NCBI RefSeq assembly: GCF_000708265.2 | Contig: NZ_JCKI01000009.1 | Location: 1 to 64,000 of the forward strand | Reading direction: 5' to 3' | DNA length: 64,000 bases | From: Pedobacter sp. R20-19 | GTDB taxonomy: Bacteria > Bacteroidota > Bacteroidia > Sphingobacteriales > Sphingobacteriaceae | Shown: positions 24,994-34,265 of the stretch, in pieces | Layout: each line of letters opens with the position of its first letter | Position numbering within the stretch: the first letter of the stretch is position 1 | Notes under the pieces: generated by a model | The model's input: only the letters and a program-made list of their open reading frames with translations | Databases searched by the model: none | Told to the model about the DNA's origin: nothing | Program-made: the position numbers and the translations under genes

Positions 24994-25617
24994 TTAATTA
25001 CTTTCTTTTCCAGTGCGGAAATTTAAGGCAATCTCTTTATCCATTACCGAACTTTCTATTGGATTAATAGAAGTTTTTAAAGCTGCGAAATTTTCAAAGG
25101 TTAGCCTGGGCGCTTTACCTGTAACAAGGAAATGGTTACCTGTAGATCCGCTAAGGGTCAATTTTGACTGATCTGAAATATTAGTATAGAGCGAAGAGGT
25201 TTCACTATTTATTTCTACCTGAGACTCGCCCTTCAGGAATATTTGAAGATTTGGAATTTTCAATTTGCCCTGGGTTTTCAAAACAGCATGATCTTCAGCT
25301 TCAATTCTATAAAGATCATTAACATAAATGAAGATTTTACTCCTCTCTGTACCTTTGGCTGTAATGCGAAGCAATGGACCAATTTGAATTACATTTACAG
25401 ATCCAAGGTTATCTTCTGCATAGCTAATACCAATGTCTTTTGTTTGCACCAGTATCACTTCTATATTACCTTTTACTGAAATTTTTCTAAATGAAGCTAA
25501 CGACTTAATCTCAATAGGATAGGCCTTTACGGCATAGATAAATGTCGGAAAGATGGTGGTTAGAAAAAGGATTGCGATAAATACAGTTGCGATCTTGGTT
25601 TTGATAGTGATTTTCAT
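24994..25617 (-). CDS. GIN-domain (DUF2807-like) envelope protein
   Basis: 207 residues. The N-terminal hydrophobic segment (about 8-30) is a signal peptide or anchor. The mature start FRKISVKGNIEVILVQ matches the opening of the DUF2807/GIN domain, a beta-helix of short repeated strands found in Bacteroidota envelope proteins. The rest shows regular short strands. Often called putative auto-transporter adhesin, but no experimental role is established. It is a lone gene flanked by long spacers. Confidence 0.75.
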   Translation of the reverse strand: MKITIKTKIATVFIAILFLTTIFPTFIYAVKAYPIEIKSLASFRKISVKGNIEVILVQTKDIGISYAEDNLGSVNVIQIGPLLRITAKGTERSKIFIYVNDLYRIEAEDHAVLKTQGKLKIPNLQIFLKGESQVEINSETSSLYTNISDQSKLTLSGSTGNHFLVTGKAPRLTFENFAALKTSINPIESSVMDKEIALNFRTGKESN

Positions 25618-26256
25618 AATTTCTATTTTTAAATGAATAGTGTTTTTATTTTAATTTTGCATGTTAACCAAGGTTATGCCAACGCAAAAAAAACTATTCT
25701 AAATAGCTTTAATCAATGGTTTAGAGAAATTGAGGATCAAAGGTGTCCGGTATCGATCAGTTTCTGTTCATATGCGTACAAGAAGACCAGGCTGCCCTTT
25801 ATACAAACAAAACGGTAAAATTATTAATGCAACAATGTTGCTATAATTTGGATAGTTTCCATTCGGTCAGTACCTTTGAGGCAATTTAGATTTAGTTAAT
25901 GATAAGCAGGGGAGAGTGGTTCCTTCCTTGCTTTTTTTTTGAATTTAATTGTATCAGCTTTATGATAAATCTAATCTGGTAAAGACCACTCTAGTATTTA
26001 ATACTTTATTCGATTTAGTAATACGTTAAACGCTAAAAATGCGCTTAGGAGCACTTTTAAGTATGATTAACTAAGTTCATTGAAAAGTCATTACGTACAA
26101 CAATTTCTACTATTGTATGTTTAATAAGTCCAAAATATGTGTAATTACGTAGTTTTGTGACAATGATTCCTTTTTCTTTTTAGCCGCAAGTAAAATATTC
26201 CCTCTTCCCCTTTTTGATGATTTTATGTAAACTAATACATACCCTTTGGGTATTTT
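25618..26256. other. intergenic spacer, 639 bases, with start-proximal hairpin
   Basis: Two divergent promoters must lie here. A 61-codon frame at 25633-25818 lacks family features and is probably spurious. A tight hairpin ATACCC-TTT-GGGTAT at 26239-26253 ends three bases before the next gene's ATG. The word ATTACGTA occurs twice (around 26090 and 26142). Nothing else is evident. Confidence 0.55.
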
Positions 26257-26763
26257 ATGAAAAAATTTATTTTATTTTTGATATTTATTTTATGCTGTAC
26301 AAACGAGATGTTTGCACAAAATGCTGTAAGAGGTTGCCTTGTTGATAATGTACTTTATACTGAACCCTCTGGCAGAGGTAATGATTATTTCCTTCGGACA
26401 CCAGGCAACAGAACATCAACATGTGGTTTTACAAGGGTTGGTAATACCAGTAACTGCAGGCTATATAATAGCGGCGATAAATCTGTTGAAAGCAGTTATA
26501 CATTATATCCTGATGCTGCCAGTAGTGGTTGGGTTGAAGTTGCAAACTGTCCGGTAGATGGTGATGTATGGATTCTTTTTGTACCGGTATCATTATTAAG
26601 TGCGGTGACTATAGCCAGAAGAGGAAATCATTCTTATAAAGAACTTAGCCGGAAAAATTTTGTTGATCAAAAGAATAAACCCACTCGTAACCGTTCATTA
26701 GTTTTTAATTACAGCGATGCGCTTCAAATTGATAAAGAAGCTGTCGCTGATTTTAAAGGATGA
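26257..26763 (+). CDS. unknown secreted or membrane-anchored Cys-containing protein
   Basis: 168 residues. A signal peptide (about 1-21, ending MFAQ) precedes a domain with four cysteines (about residues 27-95) that could form two disulfides. A hydrophobic stretch follows (about 97-120, VWILFVPVSLLSAVTIA), then a basic polar tail. That is the layout of a single-pass membrane protein with an exported N-terminal domain. I do not recognise the family. It has no near neighbours, and a short hairpin ends just before its ATG, which might limit initiation. Confidence 0.7.
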   Translation: MKKFILFLIFILCCTNEMFAQNAVRGCLVDNVLYTEPSGRGNDYFLRTPGNRTSTCGFTRVGNTSNCRLYNSGDKSVESSYTLYPDAASSGWVEVANCPVDGDVWILFVPVSLLSAVTIARRGNHSYKELSRKNFVDQKNKPTRNRSLVFNYSDALQIDKEAVADFKG

Positions 26764-26896
26764 TACATCAAAAATGTTTGATCCTGTTTTATAGCCCATA
26801 AATTTAAATACTGGCCTGGCATTTAGTTGCTGATCCTGGTTAATAGATTTTTTTAATAAAATCCTTAGATATTATAAGTCACCTCCAATCCTAAAT

Positions 26897-28225
26897 ATGA
26901 GAAATTCAACTCAACATCCCCAAAACGAAGCTGATAGGTTAAAAGCACTTAATCGCTATCAAATTCTTGGTACATCAGCTGAAGCCAGTTTTGATCGGTT
27001 AGCCGAACTGACTGCCAAAATTTTTGACCTTCCAATTTGTCTGATTTCTTTTGTAGACAAAGACGAGGTATTCTTTAAAGCTAATATTGGATTTGGAAGT
27101 CAATCGAAAGTTTACAGTAGGGAAAGCCTTTGTAATGAGGTGATTAAATATGATGATGCAACCGTTATTGAAGATGTTTTTAAAATACCTGAATTGGCAA
27201 ATAACGTATATAATGTGCGTTTTTATGCAGGCGCACCATTAATTTCTGACAATGGATATCGGATTGGTGCATTGTGCGTAATGGGGTACGAGCCTATGGA
27301 ATTCGATGAAACAAAACAGGGAATTTTGAAGGGACTTGCCAAAGTGGTGATGGATCTGGCTGGAATGAAGCTGCAAACAGATCATTTAATGATCGAGAAC
27401 GAGCATATTGTAGCTGATAATGCCGGATTAATCGATTATCAACAGCAAATCGCAAAAGCCAATCGGGATCTGGAAGGCCTTCAGGATCATTTTGAAATTC
27501 TGTTTCAGCAGGCGCCTATGGCCATTGGAGTTATTTCAGGAGATGATCATATTTTCGAGCAGGCCAATCAAACTTTGCTGGAAATTTTAAATAAAGATGC
27601 TACTGTTATTGGGGAATCACTTTCTACAGTGATTCCGGATTTGGAAGAACAGGATTTTCTGACATTAATTAAAAAGGTTTGGAAAACAGGAATGCCTCAG
27701 CAAGGTAAAGAGCTTAGGCTATTGGTATGGAATGATCATCAGTTAAAAAATCTATACATCAATGTAACCATGCAATTGACCAGGGGTATAGAAGATGGAT
27801 CAAATCATATCATCTTTATACTGGCAGATATTACCGAGCAAGTTATAGCAAAACAATTGAATCAGGAAGCTAACATTGTTCTGATGAGTGCAATTGAAGC
27901 CGGAGAAATGGGCTACACTGTAGTTGAATTTGCTACCGGAAAGATGACATCAAATGATCAATTTAAGCGAAACTATGGTTATCAGATAGATGACGAATTT
28001 GATTATTCTGATCTTTTCGAGGCCATGTTACCCAAATACAGACAGCAGATAAAAAAGTCTGTTAAAGATGCTATAGACCGTAATGATGTATATCACGCAG
28101 AATATGAAGTGAAATGGAAAGATGGATCTATTCATTGGATCCGGGCATTCGGAAAGCCAAGATATGACATGCATGGAAGGGCTTCACACATTATTGGTTT
28201 AAATAAAATTATAGAAAAAGCTTAA
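26897..28225 (+). CDS. GAF-PAS-PAS sensory protein without kinase domain
   Basis: 442 residues. A GAF domain occupies about 15-165 (ICLISFVDKDEVFFKA, FYAGAPLISDNGYRIG). After a coiled linker come two PAS domains (about 200-320 and 330-440), the second ending in the PAC-like WIRAFGKPRYD. There is no histidine kinase, GGDEF or output domain, so it is either a partner for a separate kinase or a stand-alone sensor. No kinase gene lies nearby. In Bacteroidota such proteins often stem from phytochrome-like hybrids. Confidence 0.88.
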   Translation: MRNSTQHPQNEADRLKALNRYQILGTSAEASFDRLAELTAKIFDLPICLISFVDKDEVFFKANIGFGSQSKVYSRESLCNEVIKYDDATVIEDVFKIPELANNVYNVRFYAGAPLISDNGYRIGALCVMGYEPMEFDETKQGILKGLAKVVMDLAGMKLQTDHLMIENEHIVADNAGLIDYQQQIAKANRDLEGLQDHFEILFQQAPMAIGVISGDDHIFEQANQTLLEILNKDATVIGESLSTVIPDLEEQDFLTLIKKVWKTGMPQQGKELRLLVWNDHQLKNLYINVTMQLTRGIEDGSNHIIFILADITEQVIAKQLNQEANIVLMSAIEAGEMGYTVVEFATGKMTSNDQFKRNYGYQIDDEFDYSDLFEAMLPKYRQQIKKSVKDAIDRNDVYHAEYEVKWKDGSIHWIRAFGKPRYDMHGRASHIIGLNKIIEKA

Positions 28226-28289
28226 CAGTGAGGATAAAGTTAAGTTGATTGACAAAGTTTTATCAGGAATAAGGTGAGTAAACCTTTTC

Positions 28290-28350
28290 AATCTGCAAGT
28301 GAAAATGGCGAAGTCTTTCTGCCGCACAGGGCTTTCAGACTTCGCAGATT
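28290..28350. terminator. hairpin repeat (family C copy) at convergent gene ends
   Basis: GCGAAGTCT (28308-28316) pairs with AGACTTCGC (28337-28345), flanked by AATCTGC (28290-28296) and GCAGATT (28344-28350). The core, with TTCTGCC and CAGG in the loop, resembles copies at 54255-54301 and 54398-54446. Between convergent genes ending at 28225 and 28354 it can serve as a bidirectional terminator while being a member of a dispersed repeat family. Confidence 0.7.
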
Positions 28351-28353
28351 GAT

Positions 28354-28932
28354 TTATGATGATTTAGATTGATCGATCAGTTCATGAATGGTTTTGCGTT
28401 CTTCTCCACGATCTGCAGCATTGGCATCACCTGAAAAACCATCCGCATCATTATCTCTTTTTATTAGAGATCCCTTTCGGTCGAAGTGATGATGATCATA
28501 AAATAACTTACGATCCAGTTCAGTTATTTTTTCCTCCATTCTTAACGCAGCAGGACTACCAATAACATCTCTGATGGTATCTTCTGTTTGATGGGTAACT
28601 TCACCTTTAATGTATAACGGCATGGCATGAAGTTGATCTGTATGAAAGTCTGGCACCACCACATTTTCCTGATCATGCAGATGACCTAAACCAATCGGAA
28701 TCAGAATAGGCTTTTCATCAGGCTCATTGCCAGTATTTTCCAGGTTAACCACCATATACCTCACGGCAAGGTGCTCCGGGTCAAATAACAGATCCTTTAC
28801 TTCACCAATTGTAATGCCGCTTTCGTTTCTTACTTTCCACCCTTTTATGTCTTGTTCACCTTCCGTTAACCGATAATCGCTCGTAGAAAGTTCTAGTAAA
28901 TTGCTGTATATTATTTTGTTTTCTCCCATCAT
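28354..28932 (-). CDS. PRC-barrel domain protein
   Basis: 192 residues. The PRC-barrel fold covers about 25-100 (DIKGWKVRNESGITIGEVKDLLFDP, in part; then RYMVVNLE and ILIPIGLGHLH). The tail is charged, with His-rich and Asp-rich stretches. PRC-barrel proteins in this setting are associated with stress and general envelope functions; no partner is adjacent. The start at 28932 uses the first of two Mets. Confidence 0.8.
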   Translation of the reverse strand: MMGENKIIYSNLLELSTSDYRLTEGEQDIKGWKVRNESGITIGEVKDLLFDPEHLAVRYMVVNLENTGNEPDEKPILIPIGLGHLHDQENVVVPDFHTDQLHAMPLYIKGEVTHQTEDTIRDVIGSPAALRMEEKITELDRKLFYDHHHFDRKGSLIKRDNDADGFSGDANAADRGEERKTIHELIDQSKSS

Positions 28933-29053
28933 ATATATTATTGCTATTATAGCTTTAAGTATTCAATTTCAATACTCAAACAACATCCTATAATAAGCAA
29001 AGGTTTTACTGTAAGATGGGCTAATTTTTCAGCGGTGATGTGCAGCAATAATT

Positions 29054-29296
29054 TTATAAGCTGATTTGTAGGTTATTCACCTCAAAACCTTTGTAACTTA
29101 ACATCTCGGCATTGTGTGAAACTTCCAGGTTCAGCTCTAGCATTTCAATGATCTCCTTTGCGTGGGTAATATTTCGGTGCATATCATTAATTCCACGAAT
29201 TTCTATGCCTTTAGGCATCACCTTAAATTTAGAAGGCTCAAATTTATTAATGAATGCCTGAAGATCAGCACTGATTTTTGATGACATGTTTTGCAT
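29054..29296 (-). CDS. small hypothetical protein
   Basis: 80 residues, soluble, no signal peptide, mixed alpha/beta pattern with MPKGIEIRGINDMHRNITHAKE in its centre. No family recognised. A second Met four residues in is an alternative start. It is separated from its neighbours by more than 100 bases on both sides. Confidence 0.6.
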   Translation of the reverse strand: MQNMSSKISADLQAFINKFEPSKFKVMPKGIEIRGINDMHRNITHAKEIIEMLELNLEVSHNAEMLSYKGFEVNNLQISL

Positions 29297-29654
29297 ATTT
29301 AGATTCTATTAAATAATCGCAAAGCAAGTAAAGTATCTTTAACTTATTACACAGTTGATGTTATCTTATCAATAACTATTAATCGCATCAGTAATAATGT
29401 GAACGCAATAGCAATTCTCTCTTAAAAAATTTAGGTAGTGATTAACTCAAAAATCATCTGTTTTTAAGCTAAAAGGATTTACAACACGGCATAATTTTAA
29501 TATTCTGTTAAAATAGAGCGCCGTATGTTAACAATAACATAACCCTGACTAACCAAATTCCTAACGCTGTCATTCCATCTTTGTGGCACCTAACAAGCAC
29601 CTGATTGATGTTTGCCTGAAGGGTTAAAAACCAAACAATCATAACTATTCATTC
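29297..29654. promoter_or_regulatory. regulatory region upstream of the SusC gene
   Basis: 358 bases without genes. Two adjacent dyads stand out. ACGGC (29486-29490) with GCCGT (29520-29524) encloses ATTTTAA (29494-29500) paired with TTAAAAT (29508-29514). TATGTTA (29524-29530) pairs with TAACATA (29535-29541). They lie 115-170 bases before the SusC ATG and are candidate operator or leader-RNA structures. A lone CTGTCAT at 29567-29573 resembles half a Pho box. Confidence 0.45.
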
Positions 29655-32642
29655 ATGAAATCAAATTACAAATTCATTTCTTTGTCTTTTCTCAAGAGGT
29701 GGCAGTGTCTGGCCATGTTAATGCTACTTTTCGCCCTAAATAGCTACTCCCAGAGTAGTAAACTGATTACGGGCAAAGTTATTGACGAAACCAATCAATC
29801 TATTCCTGGTGTTACCATCAGAATTAAAGGGGGTAATATTGGTACATCAACCAATTCAGACGGATTTTATAGTATTCAGGCTAAAAGTACCGATATGTTG
29901 GTTTTTTCCATGCTTGGAGGAATCACAAGGGAAGTAAATGTTGGTAATCAAACAAAGATTAACGTAACCATCATGCCTGATAACCAAACCTTAAAAGATG
30001 TAGTGGTAATTGGTTACGGAACAGCAAATAAAAAAGATTTAACTGGTGCAGTAACTTCTATTAAATCTGAAGAATTTAATCAGGGTGTAATGGTAAATCC
30101 GGCACAACTTTTACAAGGAAAGGTAGCCGGACTAAACGTAACTAAAAGCGGTGATCCAAATGCCAAACCCTCTACCATTTTACGTGGCCCATCTACATTA
30201 AGAGAAGGTGCGGCGCAGGAGCCATTTTATGTTATTGATGGCGTGCCTGGTGCATCTATTGATTTATTGGCACCATCTGATATTGAAAATATCGACATTC
30301 TGAAAGATGCTTCTTCAACAGCAATTTACGGCTCACGCGCAGCCAATGGCGTAATCATCGTCACCACAAAAAGATCTAAAAATGGGCAGTCAAGGCTTTC
30401 ATACAACGGTTATGCTGCGGTAGAAAAGGTATCAAAAAAATACGATATGCTTTCTGCACCTGAATTGAGACAATACCTTGCAGATAATAAACAGACTTTA
30501 AACTCGGTTGATGACGATGGTTCTGATACCAACTGGCAATCTTTATTAGAAAAAACAGGTTATTCACAAAATCATAATGTTTCTTTTGGTGGTTCGGGTC
30601 AGGCTTCAGATTATGGCGCCAGCGTAAACTACCTGGATAATCAGGGAATTTTAAAAAACACTTCGTTAAAGCGGACAATTGTAAGGGGATATTTAAACCA
30701 AAAATTTTTTAATGATAGGTTGAAGCTCGGTTTAACGGTTACCAATAGCAATTCAAAAAGCTCAGATATTTACCAATCACAGGCTTTATCTAACATGCTG
30801 TTTTATTTGCCAACGGTGAGCCCTTTCAATGCTGACGGAACCTATAAAGAAAACTATAACCGTACCGGAAGCGGCACCCGGAATCCTTTATCCATAGTAG
30901 ATAACAATGATATTGATAACCTGAACAACAAAACGTTGATTAATGGAATGGCACAGCTAAACATTATCGACGGATTAAAATTTACAGCGAGTGTATCATC
31001 GCAACGAGATCAGAATAATTATAGCACTTACCTGAATAGCCAATCTGGTTTGGCAAGAGGAGTAAATGGTCAGGCGCAAAAAATCGATGTTTTAAATAAG
31101 AGTCAGGTACTGGAAGGCTATTTTAATTACGATAAAACTTTTGGAAAACACAGTCTGAAATTACTAGGTGGTTATTCATGGCAGGAAGATAGAACCAATG
31201 ATGGATTTGGTGTAACTACACAGAATTTCTCAAATGATAATTTAGGTTATAATAACTTGTTTCTTTCCAATCCTAGTTTACTATCACAGATAGCTTTTAA
31301 CAATGCGCCCATTTCTACCTTGAGGTTAATTTCTTATTATGGTAGGGTTCAGTATAATTATAACGAAAAATACCTGCTACAGGCTTCTTTAAGGAATGAT
31401 GGTTCATCTGCCTTTGGAAGAAACAACCGTTGGGGTTTATTCCCGGCTGTTTCTGCAGGATGGAGAATTATAGGTGAAGACTTTATGAAAGCGGTTCCAG
31501 TAATCAGTGATTTAAAATTGCGTGCTGGTTATGGGGTATCAGGAAATAGTTTAGGTTTTGATGCTTTTTCTTCATTGCTGATTTACGGAACACTTTCCGG
31601 AAGTAACAAGTTCTTAAATAATGGAAACATCAGCAATGCCATTGGCCCGGTTAGAAATGAAAATCCTGATTTAAAATGGGAGAGTACGGCAACCACTAAC
31701 ATTGGTTTAGATTTTGGTTTGTTTAAAGACCGGATTTCGGGCTCGGTTGATTTTTACATCAAGGAAACTTCTGATTTAATTTACGATCGTTATGAAGTGT
31801 CTACCACACAATTTTTCTTACCTACTATAACAGCGAACGTAGGTAAAATTAAAAACACAGGTGTGGAGTTTACTTTAAATGCGGTAGCGGTTAAAACAAA
31901 TAATTTTAAATGGACAACCTCTCCAAACCTTGCCACCAATAAAAATAAGGTTGTTACCTTATCAGATGATTTTTATAAGATAGCAGCCATCCAAACGGCA
32001 CAGTTGGGTGGTAAAGGCCAATCCGGAAATTTCAGTCAGCTGATTCAGCCAGGTTATGCCTTAGGTACCTTTAACCTATGGAATTACGCTGGTAAAAATG
32101 CTGCAGGTGTAAGTACTTATATTAATGCTGCCGGACAAACCATTGCCACACAGCCTTTAACCACTGATGCAAAAATTGCTGGTGATGCACAGCCTAAATT
32201 AATTTACGGCTGGGCAAATAGTTTCAACTACAAAAACTGGGATATGAATTTCCTTGTTCGCGGTGTGTTGGGAAATAAAATTTTAAATGCTACAGCAGCA
32301 TCTTTAAATAACCCGGCCGATGCAAAATTGCAGAATATTCCTCGCAGTACCTTAGGCGAATCTTTCAATGATATTAATGCTTACCTCATTTCCGATCGTT
32401 ATCTGGAAAGTGGTTCTTACCTGCGTTTGGATAACGCCACGGTAGGATATACCATTAAACCTAAAACACCTTCTATTAAGGCCATCAGGTTATACGTTAC
32501 CGCAAACAACCTATTTGTTATTACTAATTATACAGGGATAGATCCTGAAATTAACATCGGAGGATTAACTCCGGGAATAGACAACAACAATTATTATCCA
32601 AAAACAAGAACATTCAGCTTTGGTGTAAGTGCATCATTCTAA
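29655..32642 (+). CDS. SusC/RagA-family TonB-linked outer membrane receptor
   Basis: 995 residues, full length for SusC. A signal peptide (to about residue 32) is followed by a carboxypeptidase-like regulatory domain (about 37-110, GKVIDETNQSIPGVTIRIKG) and the plug (VVIGYGTANKKDLTGAV, then LRGPSTLREGAA and IEILKDASS-type signature NIDILKDASSTAIYG). A 22-strand-type barrel completes it, ending in SFGVSASF. With SusD it imports a bound nutrient across the outer membrane using TonB energy. The downstream genes are phosphoesterases, not glycosidases, suggesting a phosphorylated ligand. Confidence 0.97.
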   Translation: MKSNYKFISLSFLKRWQCLAMLMLLFALNSYSQSSKLITGKVIDETNQSIPGVTIRIKGGNIGTSTNSDGFYSIQAKSTDMLVFSMLGGITREVNVGNQTKINVTIMPDNQTLKDVVVIGYGTANKKDLTGAVTSIKSEEFNQGVMVNPAQLLQGKVAGLNVTKSGDPNAKPSTILRGPSTLREGAAQEPFYVIDGVPGASIDLLAPSDIENIDILKDASSTAIYGSRAANGVIIVTTKRSKNGQSRLSYNGYAAVEKVSKKYDMLSAPELRQYLADNKQTLNSVDDDGSDTNWQSLLEKTGYSQNHNVSFGGSGQASDYGASVNYLDNQGILKNTSLKRTIVRGYLNQKFFNDRLKLGLTVTNSNSKSSDIYQSQALSNMLFYLPTVSPFNADGTYKENYNRTGSGTRNPLSIVDNNDIDNLNNKTLINGMAQLNIIDGLKFTASVSSQRDQNNYSTYLNSQSGLARGVNGQAQKIDVLNKSQVLEGYFNYDKTFGKHSLKLLGGYSWQEDRTNDGFGVTTQNFSNDNLGYNNLFLSNPSLLSQIAFNNAPISTLRLISYYGRVQYNYNEKYLLQASLRNDGSSAFGRNNRWGLFPAVSAGWRIIGEDFMKAVPVISDLKLRAGYGVSGNSLGFDAFSSLLIYGTLSGSNKFLNNGNISNAIGPVRNENPDLKWESTATTNIGLDFGLFKDRISGSVDFYIKETSDLIYDRYEVSTTQFFLPTITANVGKIKNTGVEFTLNAVAVKTNNFKWTTSPNLATNKNKVVTLSDDFYKIAAIQTAQLGGKGQSGNFSQLIQPGYALGTFNLWNYAGKNAAGVSTYINAAGQTIATQPLTTDAKIAGDAQPKLIYGWANSFNYKNWDMNFLVRGVLGNKILNATAASLNNPADAKLQNIPRSTLGESFNDINAYLISDRYLESGSYLRLDNATVGYTIKPKTPSIKAIRLYVTANNLFVITNYTGIDPEINIGGLTPGIDNNNYYPKTRTFSFGVSASF

Positions 32643-32653
32643 AAATTATAAAA

Positions 32654-34243
32654 ATGAAAAAGTTTATCATCCTATTTAATATTCTTGCTTGCCTGGTGGT
32701 TCTGGAATCATGCAGCAAACTAGATGTCGATGTAGAATCTCAATATGTGAAAGATAATTTTCCGGTTACTAATTCTGATTATGCAGCACTTTTTGGAACC
32801 ATGTATTCTAATTTATCTTCACAGTATGGTGTGCCTTACTGGAGAATGCAGGAGCTTTCTACCGATGCAGCAATCATTCCTGCCCGGGATGGAAATTTTG
32901 ACGACGGTGGTCAGTATCGCCAGCTTCATTACCACACCTGGACCATCGATCACCCGAATGTTCGAGACATTTGGCAGTGGGGTTTTGGTGGCATTAACAA
33001 TTGCAACCGTTTAATCAATCTTACCAATGAATCTGCTGTTTCAGCGGCTTCTAAAACAGCAAGTTTAGCTGAAGTGAGAGCCATGAGGGCATTATATTAT
33101 TACTTCATGATGGATTTGTATGGAAACGTGCCTATTATTGATACTTTCCCGGTAAGTACCCTGCCTGGAAATCAAACCCGTGAAAAAGTTTTTGAATTTA
33201 TCGAAAAAGAACTTTTAGCCGTTGTGTCACAACTTCCTGTTAAAGATAACAACAATCGTGTACTGGTTTATGGCCGGCCAACGCAGGCGATGGCTTATGC
33301 TTTATTGGAAAAAATGTATCTAAACGCAGAAGTTTATACTGGAAAGATACGATATAATGATGCGGTAACCATGGCTGATCAAATTTTGAAAAACAGCAAT
33401 TATGCACTTGATGCGAAGTATAGCGATATTTTTGATGTAAATAACGGACCACAGGTAAACGAAACCATTTTTGCCATTCCTTACGATCAGCAGATTCCAG
33501 GTAACCAAATAACCAGGTTTGGTTTCTATCCGGCATTGGCAGCATCATACGGTATAAACGTAGGTTTTAGTATTGCCATGAGTACCACGCCAGAATATTA
33601 CAACCGTTTTAATTTAACCAATGATATTCGCAACAGTTTTTGGTTAATCGGTAAGCAATATGCGCCAGATGCAAACCGCAAGCCTGATTTATCAAAACCT
33701 GTTTTTGTTGCTGGTACAACTACTCAAATTGAAATTACACCAGATTTAATTCTTAAACCAGGCAAACCGATGGATTTAGGCAATACCGTAGCCGATCAGG
33801 CAAAAGGTGTGCGTTCCGTAAAATACTGGCCAGATGTAAATGCTATCCAGGCCACCCGTTTAAATGGAAATGACATGCCGGTTTTACGTTTAGCCGATGT
33901 GATGTTGATGAAGGCGGAAGCTATTTTAAGAGGCGCAGCAGCCACTACTGTAAATGGCGAATTGCAAACACCATTGTTGCTGGTAAATAAAATAAGAAGT
34001 CGCGCTGGTACCACTGCAGCCACTACGGTAACCTTAAGCACTTTGCTTGATGAAAGAGCCCGTGAATTTAGCTGGGAAGCCTGGAGAAGAAACGATTTAA
34101 TCCGTTTCGGACAATTTGAAACAGAATATCCGCTCCCGAACGATGTATTATCCATGAACAAAGATTTAACCAGAAGAATTTACCCGATTCCGGCTAATGA
34201 GTTAAAGTTAAATACCAATTTGAAACAAAATCCTGGTTATTAA
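32654..34243 (+). CDS. SusD/RagB-family nutrient-binding lipoprotein
   Basis: 529 residues. The lipoprotein signal ends in LESC (Cys20), placing it on the outer-membrane surface. The N-terminal SusD-like fold carries helical TPR-type repeats (VRAMRALYYYFMMDLYG), and the C-terminal RagB part has the usual LRLADVMLMKAEAILR and ERAREFSWEAWRRNDLIRFG. It starts 11 bases after SusC and caps the transporter. The spacing to the PI-PLC-like gene (22 bases) supports one operon. Confidence 0.97.
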   Translation: MKKFIILFNILACLVVLESCSKLDVDVESQYVKDNFPVTNSDYAALFGTMYSNLSSQYGVPYWRMQELSTDAAIIPARDGNFDDGGQYRQLHYHTWTIDHPNVRDIWQWGFGGINNCNRLINLTNESAVSAASKTASLAEVRAMRALYYYFMMDLYGNVPIIDTFPVSTLPGNQTREKVFEFIEKELLAVVSQLPVKDNNNRVLVYGRPTQAMAYALLEKMYLNAEVYTGKIRYNDAVTMADQILKNSNYALDAKYSDIFDVNNGPQVNETIFAIPYDQQIPGNQITRFGFYPALAASYGINVGFSIAMSTTPEYYNRFNLTNDIRNSFWLIGKQYAPDANRKPDLSKPVFVAGTTTQIEITPDLILKPGKPMDLGNTVADQAKGVRSVKYWPDVNAIQATRLNGNDMPVLRLADVMLMKAEAILRGAAATTVNGELQTPLLLVNKIRSRAGTTAATTVTLSTLLDERAREFSWEAWRRNDLIRFGQFETEYPLPNDVLSMNKDLTRRIYPIPANELKLNTNLKQNPGY

Positions 34244-34265
34244 TTTACCTATAAACTATAAAAAT

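Noticed and set aside
25633..25818. 61-codon plus-strand frame in the spacer after the GIN-domain gene
   Set aside because: Poor composition, no family, no clear initiation context; probably chance.
26765..26782. ATCAAA-AATG-TTTGAT hairpin after the 26257 gene as a terminator
   Set aside because: Stem is only six A/T-rich base pairs with no T-run; too weak to claim.
29567..29573. CTGTCAT as a Pho box upstream of the phosphoesterase SusC gene
   Set aside because: Only one half-site is visible; no second CTGTCAT at the required spacing.
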